NCBI RefSeq assembly: GCF_022539665.2
Contig: NC_081331.1
Location: 4,188,501-4,252,500, forward strand
Length of the DNA stretch: 64,000 bases
From: Daphnia carinata
Lineage: Eukaryota; Arthropoda; Branchiopoda; Diplostraca; Daphniidae
Reading direction: 5' to 3'
The position numbers and the translations under genes are program-made. Below the pieces are notes generated by a model. That model had not been told where the DNA came from. It saw only the letters and a program-made list of their open reading frames with translations, and searched no databases. Below are positions 23,459-35,772 of the stretch, piece after piece (positions within the stretch are counted from its first letter, which is position 1; the number at the start of each line of letters is the position of its first letter).

Positions 23459-26400
23459 TCATAAAAACGATGGGGGGAGTTTCAGTGGCGCGTTATAATA
23501 CTGAATCACGTACAGCTGAGTGGTATTGATTATTTCATCTATTGCATGTTTCCATGAATCACTTTGCCCAATGGACTTCCTAAATATAAGCGATTCGTTT
23601 AAAATACATGTAGTGATGGAGCATTTAAAAACCACAAGCATACCTTTTTAAGAAAAGAATAATGGGTTCAATCTTGTGCAATTCTTTATTATTTACCAAA
23701 CTTGCAAAGAACTTCGAGACGGCCTCGCAATCCTCATTTTCAGGGCTATCACTTGACGAGAACCATTCCAGCAACAGCTGCCGAATTTCCGGCAACGTAG
23801 AAGCGCCACTCAAAGTTAATTCTTCTTTTGGTGCATCAAGAGGTGTTGCATCTATTACTACCTTCTGGGTAAGCTATAAATAATTAATCTTTACGGATGC
23901 AAAATAAAAAACGTTATCACCTCCTGAGCTACTGCAACCGGAATTGGAATGGTAGATTGAACTTTTGCTTTCGGTATTTCTTGGAATTTGGTCTTTCGTT
24001 TGGTTTCAGCTTTTGACTTCCCGTTTACAATTTTTCCAGCAGCTTTAACAGGAGATCGTTGAGGCTTGAATATACTTTTCCAGCCCTTGATTGGGGAAGT
24101 TGTTTCCAATTTGCGTTGCTGGATGTCTCTTTCTATTTCAATTCTGATGTCGTCTGGCAATGCCGACCAGTAACTGGCGTCGATGTCCGTGATCTCTTCG
24201 ATTCCATCGTACGATACAGGCTTTTCTGACAGTGAAGTACCAGAAGATTTCACTGATTCTTTGGTTACAGAAGAGCCAAGGGCTGTTTCGGTTTTCGACG
24301 TTCCGGCTACAGGTTTTGCGAAGTTTTTTGTGGGACTTTTCGCAACGCTTAAAGTAACTCCTTTTCGTCGATATTCTTGAATAATGTCATTTTTCAAATC
24401 ATCGGGAAGTTCGTTAAAGACGGTAGAATCTATCTGAGAAGCAGCAAAGGAAGTAGCATTTCCCGCTTCAGCTTTCGATGGTCCTGCTACAGGTGCTGGA
24501 GAGTTTTTCGTAGGACTTTTCACTCCGCTTAATGCAATTCCCTGTTTTTGATATTCTTGAATAATGTCGGCTTTCAAATCATTCGGAAGTTGGTCAAGAA
24601 CATTAGGATCAATCTGAGAAAATGAAGGAAGCTCGAAGCGCGCGTTGTCATTTGCACTTTTTCCACCTTCTTGTTTTCTATCTGATTCCGTTTTCTCATT
24701 GTCAGGTTCCTCTGCATAGGGGTTTGGTGTTATAAAATTTTCTGAGAGAACTGTTTTTACAATGTCTTCTGGCGGAACGGTTGTTATAGGATTTTCCGAT
24801 GGAACTACTTTGGAACGTGCAACAAAGGATAATAAGGAATTCTGTTTCGGTTGTTTGCCTTTTGATACATTATCAGCTACAAGTTTGCTAAACTGTATAC
24901 CCATTCCGCGTAACTCACGGCAATCAACTGTAAGATGACAACTGGGTTTAGTTATGGTATGGGTAATATTTATAATTAGAAAAAAAGGCACCTTTGAGTT
25001 GCTTTAGAAGAATTTGAACCTCCTTTTCTATGATCTTGGTTTCGCGAGTGGCTGTAACCAACGTTGTTGATCGCGAAATGCTATCGCACACTCCATGGCC
25101 CATAAATTTAGCCGTCTCGACTGGAGCATCCTTTGCGCGAATTTTAAGTTTTAACGTCAAGAGTCGTCCTCTGACCTGAGGGAACATTTGTTATTGAAAT
25201 AATTCAAAATACAGAATACTAGATACTTGCGTGAATTTCTTCCATTCTTTTGGAAACTTCAGACGATAGCTCTTGAACGAATTTGTGCATTTCCTGGTCA
25301 TTTGCAAAACGCATCCCATAGTTTATATCTGCAGAAATGGATTTTCGGATGTGCTCTGTCTATGAAGTTTATTTTTTGATTACAATGATTTCAAATGAAC
25401 CAAAACAGAAAAAGGTAGCAAAAGAACAAATTACCTTTAGGCTGCGCTTATCTTCTCCTCGGCACATAAAATACAAGGTTTGCCCTTGCTTTTGGCCGAA
25501 TTCTTGTTGAAGCTTTCCCAAGGTAACCTGGAATTGAAGAAAAACCATGATAATATTGGAATTTTCACATTTCTGTGTCAATATCCACCTGCTGCATCTC
25601 AAGACAGGTATTGACGCCCAAGGCATGAAACCGATGGGCCATAGATCTTCCGACACCCGGTAAGTCTTCAATCTTGTGACTTTTCATAAATTCAACCATT
25701 TCTTCTTTCTGAATATAAAATAGTCCATTTGGCTTCGCTTTTTTTGTTGCGAGTCTAGCCATAAGCATATTAGGGCCCATTCCGACAGAGGCGTTACACC
25801 GAGTTTTGCTGAAGATAACTTCTTTCAGGTGCGTTGCAAAGTCTGCTGGTGAAAGTCCACTTTGTCGCAAAACTGTCGTGATGTCGGCATACAACTCATC
25901 ACAACTGACGGCTTCAATGTCCAAGGTGTAGGAAGACACAGTATTGTACAGTAATGTGGACACCTGTCAATGCGGAAGAATTGGTTGAATTGGCTAAAAG
26001 ATGAATTCTCTATGATATCACCATACTTCTTTATATCCTTCAAAATCATAAGGAATCGCGACGAGAGATGGGCATAACTTCAAGGCTGCTCCCATGAACA
26101 TTCCGTTATAAATGCCAGCCGCGCGAGCTTCGTAGCTACATGAAGCGATTTCAGACATGGAGCATGATTCGTCCAAGTCCTGAAGTCGAGGAAATACATC
26201 CGTAAGACCAGCTTCCGTTTCGTCTGTATTTTTATTCTCGGAGAATTTAGATTTCTTAATCCAGTGTTCCTTATAGCACTCGAATTCATATTCCCGATTA
26301 CTGCCTTCGCGTCTTGGAAGTGGCTTGGAATCAGCTTTTGCATGGGTCACGACGACTGGTTTGCCCACCAGGGACGGATGGTTCCGCAGCCCAACCGAAA

Positions 26401-27330
26401 CAAAGAAGCAATCCATATCAATATGCATGAACACAGTCTCTTCGTTTTTATGGCTCCCTTGATACCCAGATGTCTTTTTCCAATTTTCGATGTTTTCTAT
26501 TCCTTCATTCAGAAATTCCATAATAGAACGAAACAGTCCCTTTAAAATAAGGATGGACAAACTGTACCTGGGAAAACTCCATTATTTTTTTCACGTAACT
26601 CTGTGACATGCCGTTTGAACAAAGCTCCCATGGTAGAAATGTGATGGAGTCTTGACCGTTTGTAAAATTCAGACAAAAAATCGTCTTCTCCCGCGCGTTT
26701 CATTTCTCTTGATTGCCTACTATCACCAGTTGGTGTATCTTTTTCAGGTGAATCTGTAACCACTGTCCTTTCACTTCTATTTTGACAGTGGGTGACACCT
26801 TCTTTCTTCGCCATTGAAACAATGCCCAGCTTTTGTTGTCCTTTATCTAATGTTAGTCCAGTATAGAGCAGGTATGGTTTCAAATCTAATAATGAGTTTG
26901 CTTTCACAGAATCAAGAATCCATTCAGGCTTAACAAATTTTTCATCCCCTTTAAGTTTCTTGATTTTAGCATCACATAAGTTGGAGGCAATTATGTGGGT
27001 GGTAGTTCGGGAATTATAATAATGATGATAAATACCCCCATGTGCTAACATTATGCGTTTCAGTTCTTCAGCAGTTGGATTGGTATAACCATTTACAAAA
27101 ATGGCAACATTCAAAAATATGTTGCTTAATTTTTCATCTTCATTCTCTTCATTAAACTTCTCATTCAAATATTGATTTTCCAGTTTTGATATTTTGGCTG
27201 CCATATAGCCTCCCTGCAATAGGAAGTAAAAGTACTAATACTAAAGTTATACTTTTGAATATAATTGCCTTCTCACCCTGTCTGCAAATCCATTATCATC
27301 CCCTAATTTTCTTTTTCCTCTTCCAGCCAT
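23459..27330 (-). CDS. REV1: DNA repair protein REV1 (Y-family dCMP transferase)
   Basis: REV1 inserts dCMP opposite abasic sites and damaged G and acts as scaffold for other translesion polymerases in the nucleus. The ATG at 27330 starts MAGRGKRKLGDDNGFADR, which splices to an N-terminal BRCT domain (IFLNVAIFVNGYTNPTAEEL ... KFVKPEWILDSVK). The Y-family palm has FMHIDMDCFFVSV with the metal-binding Asp, and VSCDELYADI with the second catalytic Asp-Glu pair. The thumb has HKIEDLPGVGRSMAHRF. The C-terminal half holds three ubiquitin-binding-like motifs (VLDQLPNDLKADIIQEY, VFNELPDDLKNDIIQEY, YWSALPDDIRIEIERDI). The polymerase-interaction domain (LPEIRQLLLEWFSSS ... KIEPIILFLKR) follows, split by an intron before KSIGQSDSWKHAIDEIINTT and the stop at 23461-23459. 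All expected REV1 domains are present in order. Confidence 0.95.
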
Positions 27331-28199
27331 TGCTGGAAAAACGTAATCTTAAACCAAAGAACTATGAATTACGTTGAAAACACTGTTTATTAAGGTACAT
27401 AGCTTTCGCCAAATCTGACTTAATATTTGAACTCAAAGTTCAATAAAAGACGTAATTATTTTACATTTCACGTGGTTTTGGCGGTCACGTCCACGAGACG
27501 TCTGTTTATTTTATTCGTTTTTTCAAAAATGTCTACTAGGGGGCCAGTAAAGAAAACATTGCCGAGTTTGCTAATTAAATCCATTATCGCCAAAATCTGC
27601 CAAAATTACAAATACAGAAAACTATTTATTCTGTTCAACCTTAAAAATATCTAGATATTGCCATGAAATAGTGGATAATAAAAGTATGGTTTGCTGGTAT
27701 ATTAGAAAAAATGTTAAATCTATTATTTAGAGTCACTGCTCACTGGGTCATTAAGTCTTCAATTTTTTATGAGCATGGAGAGTTGTAAACTTTCGGGCAT
27801 TTGGTTCGTCGTGACTGTTACCTGATCTGAGTAGAAAACCTTATTCTAGCGATATAAATTATTGTTAAGAATAGACAATTATTGCAAAAATCATTTGCAC
27901 CCTTTTTCTTTTCTATTCACGTCATATAAAATGGTCTAGGGTAAGGAAAAATAATTCAATTGTTTTCGAAATTGTCGTAATTCACACTGTGAGGCGGAGA
28001 GGCATCATGCGGCCTTGTGGAGTAGAATCCTTAGGAAGACCGAAAAATTGCGAGGACTAGACGGAGGACTAATTTTGGTATAAAATTGTTGTAAACAATA
28101 CCTTTCGTCCAACAGGATGGAACTCGAAATCTTTCGACGGGGCTTCTCCAGTCAGTCTTGTCCCAACTGCCTAATGAAAAGCGATTGTCAATCATAGCC
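27331..28199. other. Intergenic upstream of REV1
   Basis: This is the 5' flank of REV1. Open frames are short and AT-rich, and no motif was recognised. A small secreted or regulatory RNA gene cannot be judged from sequence alone. Confidence 0.4.
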
Positions 28200-28990
28200 A
28201 CTGTGTAAATCTTCTGCGATAAGATTGTACTTCATCGTAAGGTATAAGCTGTTTCTGGAAGCAAACGTACACTTTACCCAGAAATCGTTGTTTTATCAGA
28301 GGAAAGCTTTTGGGATTGTTTCGACATTCCATATCGCTGTACGGCCTGCAGATAAATCACAAAAGGAAATCCCAACAACATACCCACAAAAGGCGGAAAA
28401 GAAAAAGGTCGTTGCTTGGTTTGCATCGCGTTACACAACGAGAAAAATACGTAAAAATATTGCAAAAGTACATCCATGTCGACATGTTTGGAACACGTCA
28501 TTCGACGAAGTGTGGTTTAAAAACAGAAAAAAGGCGTCATTGTGGGGACATTATGTTACGATATGTTAAAAAATGATTTCAAGTTCTGCTATCTTGCTAG
28601 ACTTCACCTCACACATGGACGAGTTCCATTTCACATTGAAAATATGAGCTGTTCTCACTGAAATGAGTTAAACAGATTACGTTGTGATTGCCCGGGGAAT
28701 TCCCAAAGAAACAATCGAGTATACACTGTTACCCAACTCTAACGACACACTTCATTCGAAGTACTGTACAACGTTGACTGGGAAACAAGTTTTGTTGTCT
28801 AGAAACAAAAAATGGGTGGCCTACAATTCTATTCTACTTTTCAAAATTGAATCTGGATCGCCGAAACGAAATGACAGTTGATCTTTCATTGAAATGGAAC
28901 CCAACGAGTCCGGTCTGAGTTCATGCTGTACAAAAGCTTTCCACCTTGTTGACAGTCTAGTGAATGGCATCACAGTGCCTGATTTTTCTT
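28200..28990 (+). pseudogene. Decayed alpha-1,3-fucosyltransferase-like gene
   Basis: Fucosyltransferases of the GT10 family add fucose to glycans in the Golgi. Here the plus strand contains KKKVVAWFASRYTTR near 28398-28443 in one frame and REKYVKILQKYIHVDMFG near 28438-28491 in another. In intact GT10 proteins these two blocks are contiguous, so there is a frameshift at about 28440. Downstream a DFKF.YLA-like block (28575) and a TDYV-like block (28673) lie in different frames with stops between them. The remnants appear in the right order for the C-terminal catalytic domain. I see no intact reading frame, no convincing introns between them and no 5' part, so a pseudogene fragment is the best reading. 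The family assignment relies on two short motifs. Confidence 0.55.
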
Positions 28991-30324
28991 GTACACATAA
29001 TCGAATAAAACAAGTTCAGCATGGTCCAACTGGATTAAAAGTTTTCTTTCTCGCTGGCTATTGTCCTACAGCACCATGCAGATATTACAGCGTTATGTTT
29101 TTTTCTGAAGAAAATCATTTGCATTGAACTATGGTTGGAATGAAAGAGCGAAACCGAAAGGTCTGACTTTAAATGGGTCGAACTTAATATAGATCCGAAG
29201 ACTAGACCAGGTGAACAACGCAAAGAATTGCAATGCTATTTTCTTGTTCTAAAATTAACTGAAGTACCTCGTCGTTTCACAGTCTCAAGACCTTTTAAAA
29301 ACTAACCGAGTAATTTTTTTTTTAAAGCCTCAATGGCTATTTTTGAAAAATTTCTTAAAATGGAATGCAAAGGAGTTTGAATTATGATGGATATTGCCAC
29401 GGAGCTAAATGGCGAACCAGTCATGTCAAAATGACAATTCACGGTTGAACGTTGAATATTTATTTTCCAAAGTGTGACGGGAAAAGGTGGGAACAGCAGA
29501 CAAGGAGCAGTACTATATATTATTAGTATTAGAAGAGAGAGGCTTTTTCCTTCAGCTTTTAAAAATAAAAAATATAACAATAAATCTTATCTGAATATGG
29601 GTAGAGAATCGACAAAAGGGAACTCATGAGTGCCACCAAAGCAGGATGAGAAGCGCGTATAACTTTCTGGCTGAAATTCTGTATCGAGTAAGAGACTGAC
29701 GACATGCCGGGACAGCGAAACACTACAACAGCTCTTCTCACACTGAGATTCGAGAGATTGACAAAATTAGCGTGTCAACAAACCACACACTGGTTTACAA
29801 GACAATAAAATGATGTTTTGAAGACTTGTTGAGAGAATCGGTTTCAAGACAACACAAAAAGAAGTTATAAGAGGAGATTATAGGTGAGCAAACTCAAATT
29901 CTAGCCAAGGGCATTTCGCTAGTTCAGTATCTTTCTTTTAGCCCTTGAAATCCCAACATATAGTCTTTTACAAACATTTGACGGCTTCCGAATTTCAAAA
30001 TCCCTAGGTGATGGATAAGAAAGAAATTTGCTATGGAGCACACAACAAGTGCGATCGCCCGATGTAAATGATGGTTATGGTTGTTCATCTACAGGCCAAG
30101 GTATATTATAGGGGAAAGGAAGAAAGGAAAATGTATGACCAGTTATTTCTCTTCTCGCAAATAAGGTCTAAAGAGAGAAAGCAGCCACAACCAAATTTAG
30201 AGAAAAGAGAAAATAACTAGTAAAGGTTTCTTCTCATCAAGTCTACCGAGTCCCGACTGACCACAAGCACACCGAGGCCGAGGCATTAAAAAAAACACAA
30301 GCCTCGCTATTCTAAGTTTCCAAT
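28991..30324. other. Intergenic and reticulon 3' flank
   Basis: No gene was recognised. The right part is presumably the 3' untranslated region of the reticulon gene, which ends at 30325 on the minus strand. Purine-rich stretches occur near 30110-30215. Confidence 0.4.
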
Positions 30325-33300
30325 TTATTGGCTTTTAACCTTCTTGCCGATGGGCAACACGGCCTGAACCCTTTAAAAAATAATAACAAAAATTATAAGA
30401 TAGCGTTCTTAACAACAAAGACACTTCGCGAATTGAACTCACTTGTCAACAATTTCGTTGATTTTGCCTTTCACGAGATCAACATTCTGATCGATTTTTT
30501 CCTGGTGTGTTTCGTACACCTTGGGGAACGTAAAAAGACCAATCACACCTGGATTTCAAACGGCTATGTTAATAGGCTGATGAACTGCGAGACAAAAGGA
30601 CTAGTTTACCCAAGATGACCAATGTCAGACCATTGAACATGGAACCAACATAGGTGAGAGCCCACAAGACGAGTGCGAACTTGACAGAATCCACCAAATC
30701 TTCAACTAGGAACAATCGGCGCAGTTCGACTAAAGTAGCATTCAATTTTGCTGCAGTCAAATCAGCTACTTCATGCACCTTTTCCGTTGTAACAGTAACA
30801 TCTTGTTCCAAATATTCCCTGTAAATACAAGAAAGCACCATCAGTTTCTCAATCAGACTTTCATTAATTTACGGTTAAACTTACTTGAATGGGTGTCCGT
30901 CTTGAGTCTTTTGAACGGCTTGCAGCACATTCTTGTAGAGACGGAAAGAGAGGGTGCCAGTCAAGACAGCCAAAGCAGAATAGGAAATGACGGATACGAC
31001 CGAGACCACCGACAGCGAAAGGAGGATGGCGAGCACAGCACCAAGAACAATGCCGCTTTTACGCGGGTCGCGCCAGTACACCAAGTCCACAACTGCGGTA
31101 AAAAAATGTGGCGTAAGCCAATTCGATTAGTAATCGACCAATACTGAACGGAATCGATTAATAGAGCTTGCCACGTAGACGCATACTATCACCATAAATG
31201 CGATGCTAAGTGCTAATGAGTTAAATTTAAACAAAAAAAGGTTGAACCACAGATACATACAAAAAACGAGGACAGTAAAGAGACGTTATACTTGATAAAA
31301 AGCCATAGCGATTCTTACCAGGACCCTGAGATTCGTAAACTTCCTCAGTTGTATTAATTTCACGATTACGACGACCCATTTTTTTAGACAAAAAATTTAA
31401 AACCCCGCAAGGATGACTGAAGACGAAAAAGTAGGGAGAAAAGAGATGAGCAAATGAGGTCAATCGGCACAAGGCCTGAGCACCTGCACTACCAGCTGTT
31501 ACACAACACAAAGGAAACACAGTAGGAAATAGAAGACACAAAGAGCGATGGTTTTACTAGCTGATTGGCAATAGCACCGGTCGCAATTCGGTCTTTGAAC
31601 AGCGAAACGAATCAGTGAATTCGAAATACGGATATCAGTTTCCAGAACTGCCGAAAAATGAAGCGACGAAAACCACGGGCTTGTAACAAGCCACGTTGAC
31701 AGCAGCTTCCTTCAACAGACTGAACTACCGCTCAGGTACAAAAGGGAAGGAGAGGAAGAATTGACTTGGTTAAATAGCAGTAAAGAGAAACTTTGAAGCC
31801 TAGAGCTATGTTCGTTCGTCTGAAGACAGGTGGCGTTGAACCTAACCTGCCAACAAGCCTTAATGCACGTGAATAAAACCTGGTGGAAAAAAAATGAAAG
31901 ATACAAAACAAAAAAAAAAATCGATGGCATTAACTTCACTAACGAAGTGGATTGGCTAAGACAGACGAATTGGGCACAGTACAGGTTTCCGACGACGAGA
32001 GGGGAGATCGATTCGGAAAGTGAAACGACTAAAACATAATTCAATTTAAATATCTGAAATCCAACAACTGTATCTACCCTGACCAACCAGAACGCTGATC
32101 AACGTTGGAATAAGAGAAAGTCATGAACTATCGACGACAACGACGAATGGCTTTCGCCATAAATTATGCTTTACTGGCGCTATATGATCTGGCTCGGCAA
32201 CAGCAAGATCAAGGACATACAGTCAAGATCAAACACAAGAGCAATGACACATGCCGGTACTTTCAATTCAATCCAAAGAAAAGAAAGGATCAGCATTTTT
32301 CTAGAGCAACATCAGCTGTTTGATATCCCTAAAGAATTATCTAGACAGGCGAGTTAATTCGATTAAGATGTATGACAATGAAACGAGAAAAATAGTATAG
32401 TTGCATAAAGTCAACTTCTTTTTGCTTTTTTTTTGTTTGAATCAATCACGGTGCTAGAGCAGGGCAACAGAAATAGCTCGAGCTTGAGTCCTATGTGTAG
32501 AGCTGGTGCATTATTGGCTCATATGACGTCGCTCCTGCGATCCAACAAGTAAAGAAGAATTTTACCTCCCACCCATTCTATTTCCGACCTCCATCAAACT
32601 GGGTACTCAAGTAGCTATCTGAATAAATTAAAACAAGTCAAATATTAGATAAAAGAAACGACAGTAGCTCTCCCGGAAGCAGGGTTATACTGATTATTTA
32701 TCAAGGTTAAAGAAAAAGTCCAAATGTGTGGAATCAGGAATCGACTTTCGCAGGCATCGACACAAACACGTAACCACTATTCGGTACGATAAAGGGTAAT
32801 TCGAGAAACACTCACCCTGTTCGTTGGAAAACAGAGCCATTTTGTTGAAACCCACACTCTGTACAGCACTCATAACACTGTGACACGGAAGAGGAGATTA
32901 GACAACAAGAATCAACCAGTTATTTTAAAAAATGCTTTCGTAGCCTCACAAGAGATCAAATATGATGACCGGACACGACTGGGTGTCTCCGTCTTCCAAA
33001 CGATCCTGCTCGAATCCCGAACTCGAATCAACGAGAGTACAGCAGGAACAATAATACTCGCTAGGTATATGTTTCAACGGCTGCTTTTGGCGCTAGCATC
33101 GAGCCTCCGCATCACGACTCTTTTGGCGCTAGTGTCGCACGTCGATAAAGCCCGAATGCGGTGCGCGCGGGAAAAAAAACGCTCAGTCAGGGACGGAATA
33201 GGATTGGACAGGACAAGGCAGGAAGACACAAAAGAAAAGAGGAAGAGACATGCAAAAAGAATAACACGCCCTCTTTCATTCGTTTTTTCATACTACTCAT

Positions 33301-34880
33301 TGCTCACGCACTGATGACACCGGGCGGGGTTCGATTTCACTAGGAGCGCGGTTTTTCCTACCCCCAATATTTCGCGAGCGAATAACTTTTCTAAATAGAG
33401 CAGTTATTACTACACCTGATCTCTCTTTTGCGGAGGAAGCGGACACTGGTTATGGCAGTAGGCAAGTAGTTCTTGCACCACAAAAATTCAGCAGAAATAG
33501 AAACTACTTTCCAACCTCTTGTACGCACAGGTGGTGAGAAAGTACAGCCAGGTTGTTCATCTCTATTCGCCCACCATTTCGCAATAGAAAACCATTGCAA
33601 CAAAAAAAAAAAACGGGAAAAGAAAGATGTTTTGCAATACACCCTATGTGATATGGCCCAACTGCTGAGAAAGATATAGACTGTGTAGGATTCCGTTAAT
33701 CATTCACCCCCGCAATAACTTTTACAGCCCTTACTTCTCGTCTAACAGTGATCAGAAAGGAGGAGTGGGAAAGCGGAAAGACGTTTTCCAATATTTGAAT
33801 GGAACACATATACAAAATTAAGTTCTTGGCATACAACTTGCAAGTGCCCTGTCTTTGTGCTTCGTCTTATCAATTGTTAATAAACATCAATAGCTAGCAT
33901 TAAAGTGGATGAAAACTCGTGTGGCTTACCATAAGTATTAAGGCGTGAGAGATCAAACCATCGACCTGTGGGAAGTCCAAAAGCCATGCAGCGTGCGTGA
34001 TAATTTGAATAAAGAGAGATGGCGAGTGTGTTAAAAGCATTTTGTTTTCCTGTTGGCACTCCTAGAAAAATAAATGAATGGGGCACTTACCGAGAAAGCT
34101 ACGCCCTTCTGACTTCATGCTTTTGACGGAACGCGTTTTGAGGGGCTCGGCTCCGGTTGGAGTAGGTTCGGCCGAAGAATCACGGTCGACCAAAGATGCT
34201 GATTCGGTGTGATGAGACTTAGATTCTGGTTGACTAGTGGATGAAGTAGAAACCAACTTTTCCTCAGTAGGGACTGATTCGGGTGACTTATTAGAAATCT
34301 TCTCCTGCTTGGGTTCCTCAATAGGGGCTACCGACGACGAGGTCTGACTTTGAGACGGTGTGGGAATTTCTTCCTGTTTAGAAGGAACTGCTTCGGGCGA
34401 AGCTTCCTGTGGTTTCCGGTGACTGACTTCTTGCTCTGGTTCTACAACTTCTTCTTCAACATCTTCATGAGAATATTCTTCTTGTTTAACATCAGGATGA
34501 AACTTTTCTGCTTCATGAATTGCTTCATCTTGGAAATGTGCTGGAGAAAACTTCATTGTTGATTCAGACTCACTTTTCTGATTCTCAGACGGAATTTCTG
34601 GAAGTTTCTTTTCAAAGTTAAAATCTTCTTCCTTATCTTCAGGCAAAGTTTCATCTTGTTTCAGGCTGAAGTCTTCATGTGGAATGTTTCCATTTTGTGC
34701 ACCAGACTGCTCAGCTTGATCAAGTCGGCTTGGAATGTGAGCTTCGTGGTCATCATGGTCTGAATCTGGATTTGTTTCTTCTTTAGTGTGGCTCTTATTT
34801 TTTACATCTTCTTCGTGCCGGCTTTGTTCATTTTCAGCTTGGAATTTATCAGAAGGATTGCTAGTTTCATATTGATCCAT
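30325..34880 (-). CDS. Rtnl1: Reticulon (Rtnl1-like), several N-terminal forms
   Basis: Reticulons are hairpin membrane proteins that curve the tubular endoplasmic reticulum. The shared reticulon homology domain is encoded on the minus strand by exons 31092-30885, 30818-30610, 30548- and 30370-30325. It reads VDLVYWRDPRKSGIVLG, the first hydrophobic hairpin, a loop KTQDGHPFKEYLEQDVTV, the second hairpin (FALVLWALTYVGSMFNGLTL), GLFTFPKVYETHQEKID, and a short tail KVQAVLPIGKKVKSQ before the stop at 30327-30325. The span begins with the longest form, whose first exon (34880-34091) encodes about 263 acidic, low-complexity residues starting MDQYETSNPSDK. Two other first exons (33987-33930 and 31379-31319) leave the same one-base overhang and can splice to the same shared exon. 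Isoforms differ only in their cytosolic N-terminus. The assignment is clear; relative expression of the forms is unknown. Confidence 0.95.
31319..31379 (-). other. Reticulon alternative first exon, short form
   Basis: ATG at 31379 opens MGRRNREINTTEEVYESQGP, then one base of a split codon before GTAAGA. Joined to the shared exon at 31092 it gives VVDLVYWRDP in frame. This resembles the short ubiquitous reticulon forms of other animals. Confidence 0.8.
33930..33987 (-). other. Reticulon alternative first exon, 19-residue form
   Basis: ATG at 33987 opens MAFGLPTGRWFDLSRLNTY and the exon stops one base into a Gly codon at a GTAAGC donor. Its 58-nt length fits the phase of the shared reticulon exon. 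Its position between the long form and the shared domain supports an alternative promoter. Confidence 0.7.
34091..34880 (-). other. Reticulon alternative first exon, long acidic form
   Basis: This exon starts at ATG 34880 and ends with GRSFLG before a GTAAGT donor, leaving one base of the split Gly codon. It is rich in Glu, Ser, Pro and Gln, and likely disordered. Its length (790 nt) has the correct phase for the shared exon at 31092. Confidence 0.85.
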
Positions 34881-35772
34881 ATTGGCTACCTGTTTTTGTT
34901 CTTGTTGCCTATTTAAAAGGACGGAATTTCACGACGTGGCCGTAATATCTTTAAAATCTGTGAAACAGAAGGGAAAAATTAATTATTATAGTTTGGAAAT
35001 AAAAAGGATGACGATTGGATTACGTCTTCACTTGGAAGGTACCACAATTCAACTGAAGAGAAGGTAGCTTACATGCCGAACGTAAGTAAAAAAAATTCGA
35101 AAAATAAAATAGAAAGCTCACTATTTGGTTAAGACGAAAGCCTGTCTGTGTTTCGGGAAACGTCAAACCGGCGTGACCGAAAAGAAGTGTGTGCGTTATG
35201 GTAGGTATAACTGCGTTTGCTGCTGAGGGATACTCAGGGAGGGACTCGACTCGACTGTTCGTAAGGCAAAAACGAAGAGCAGAGGAAAGTTTAAAAAAGA
35301 ACTACTAAACAGCAGACCATTGACGGAACGTCATGAGATCGATAATATTAAGCCCAGCCCCTTTTGCCTTTTGGTTACGAAACCACAATGTTATATCAAC
35401 TGAAACAATATTTATCTTTGTTTGACTATTGTTATACGTATATCTAAGATGAACAGAATTTTTTTTACTAAAACCCAGACGGGAACAAAATGGGTGAGTC
35501 ATTATTTATTGGGTCGGATACTCGGCTTTGGACGTGACGCAGGCGCAGTGCATATCAGCCATTTCGTTGCCTAATAGGCCCTAGCCGGCTATCCTCTTTT
35601 CTTCAAAAGTTTCACGTAACTCGTAAGGTGGAGTCGTCATCGCTGGGCCGTCTCACACAGCAGACAGTGTAGTTGGTGGGGATAGGGCGTTGTACTTTTT
35701 TTAATTTTTTTTTTTGAAATTTCCTTCCTCCAATTAGTGTTTATATTTGGTGAAGTTTATTAATATTCCATA
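34881..35772. promoter_or_regulatory. Region between divergent reticulon long form and SPTLC2
   Basis: The two start codons face away from each other over 892 bp, so this stretch must hold both 5' untranslated regions and their promoters. A T-rich run lies at 35697-35716. I see no clear TATA box. Whether the promoter is truly shared is an inference. Confidence 0.5.
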
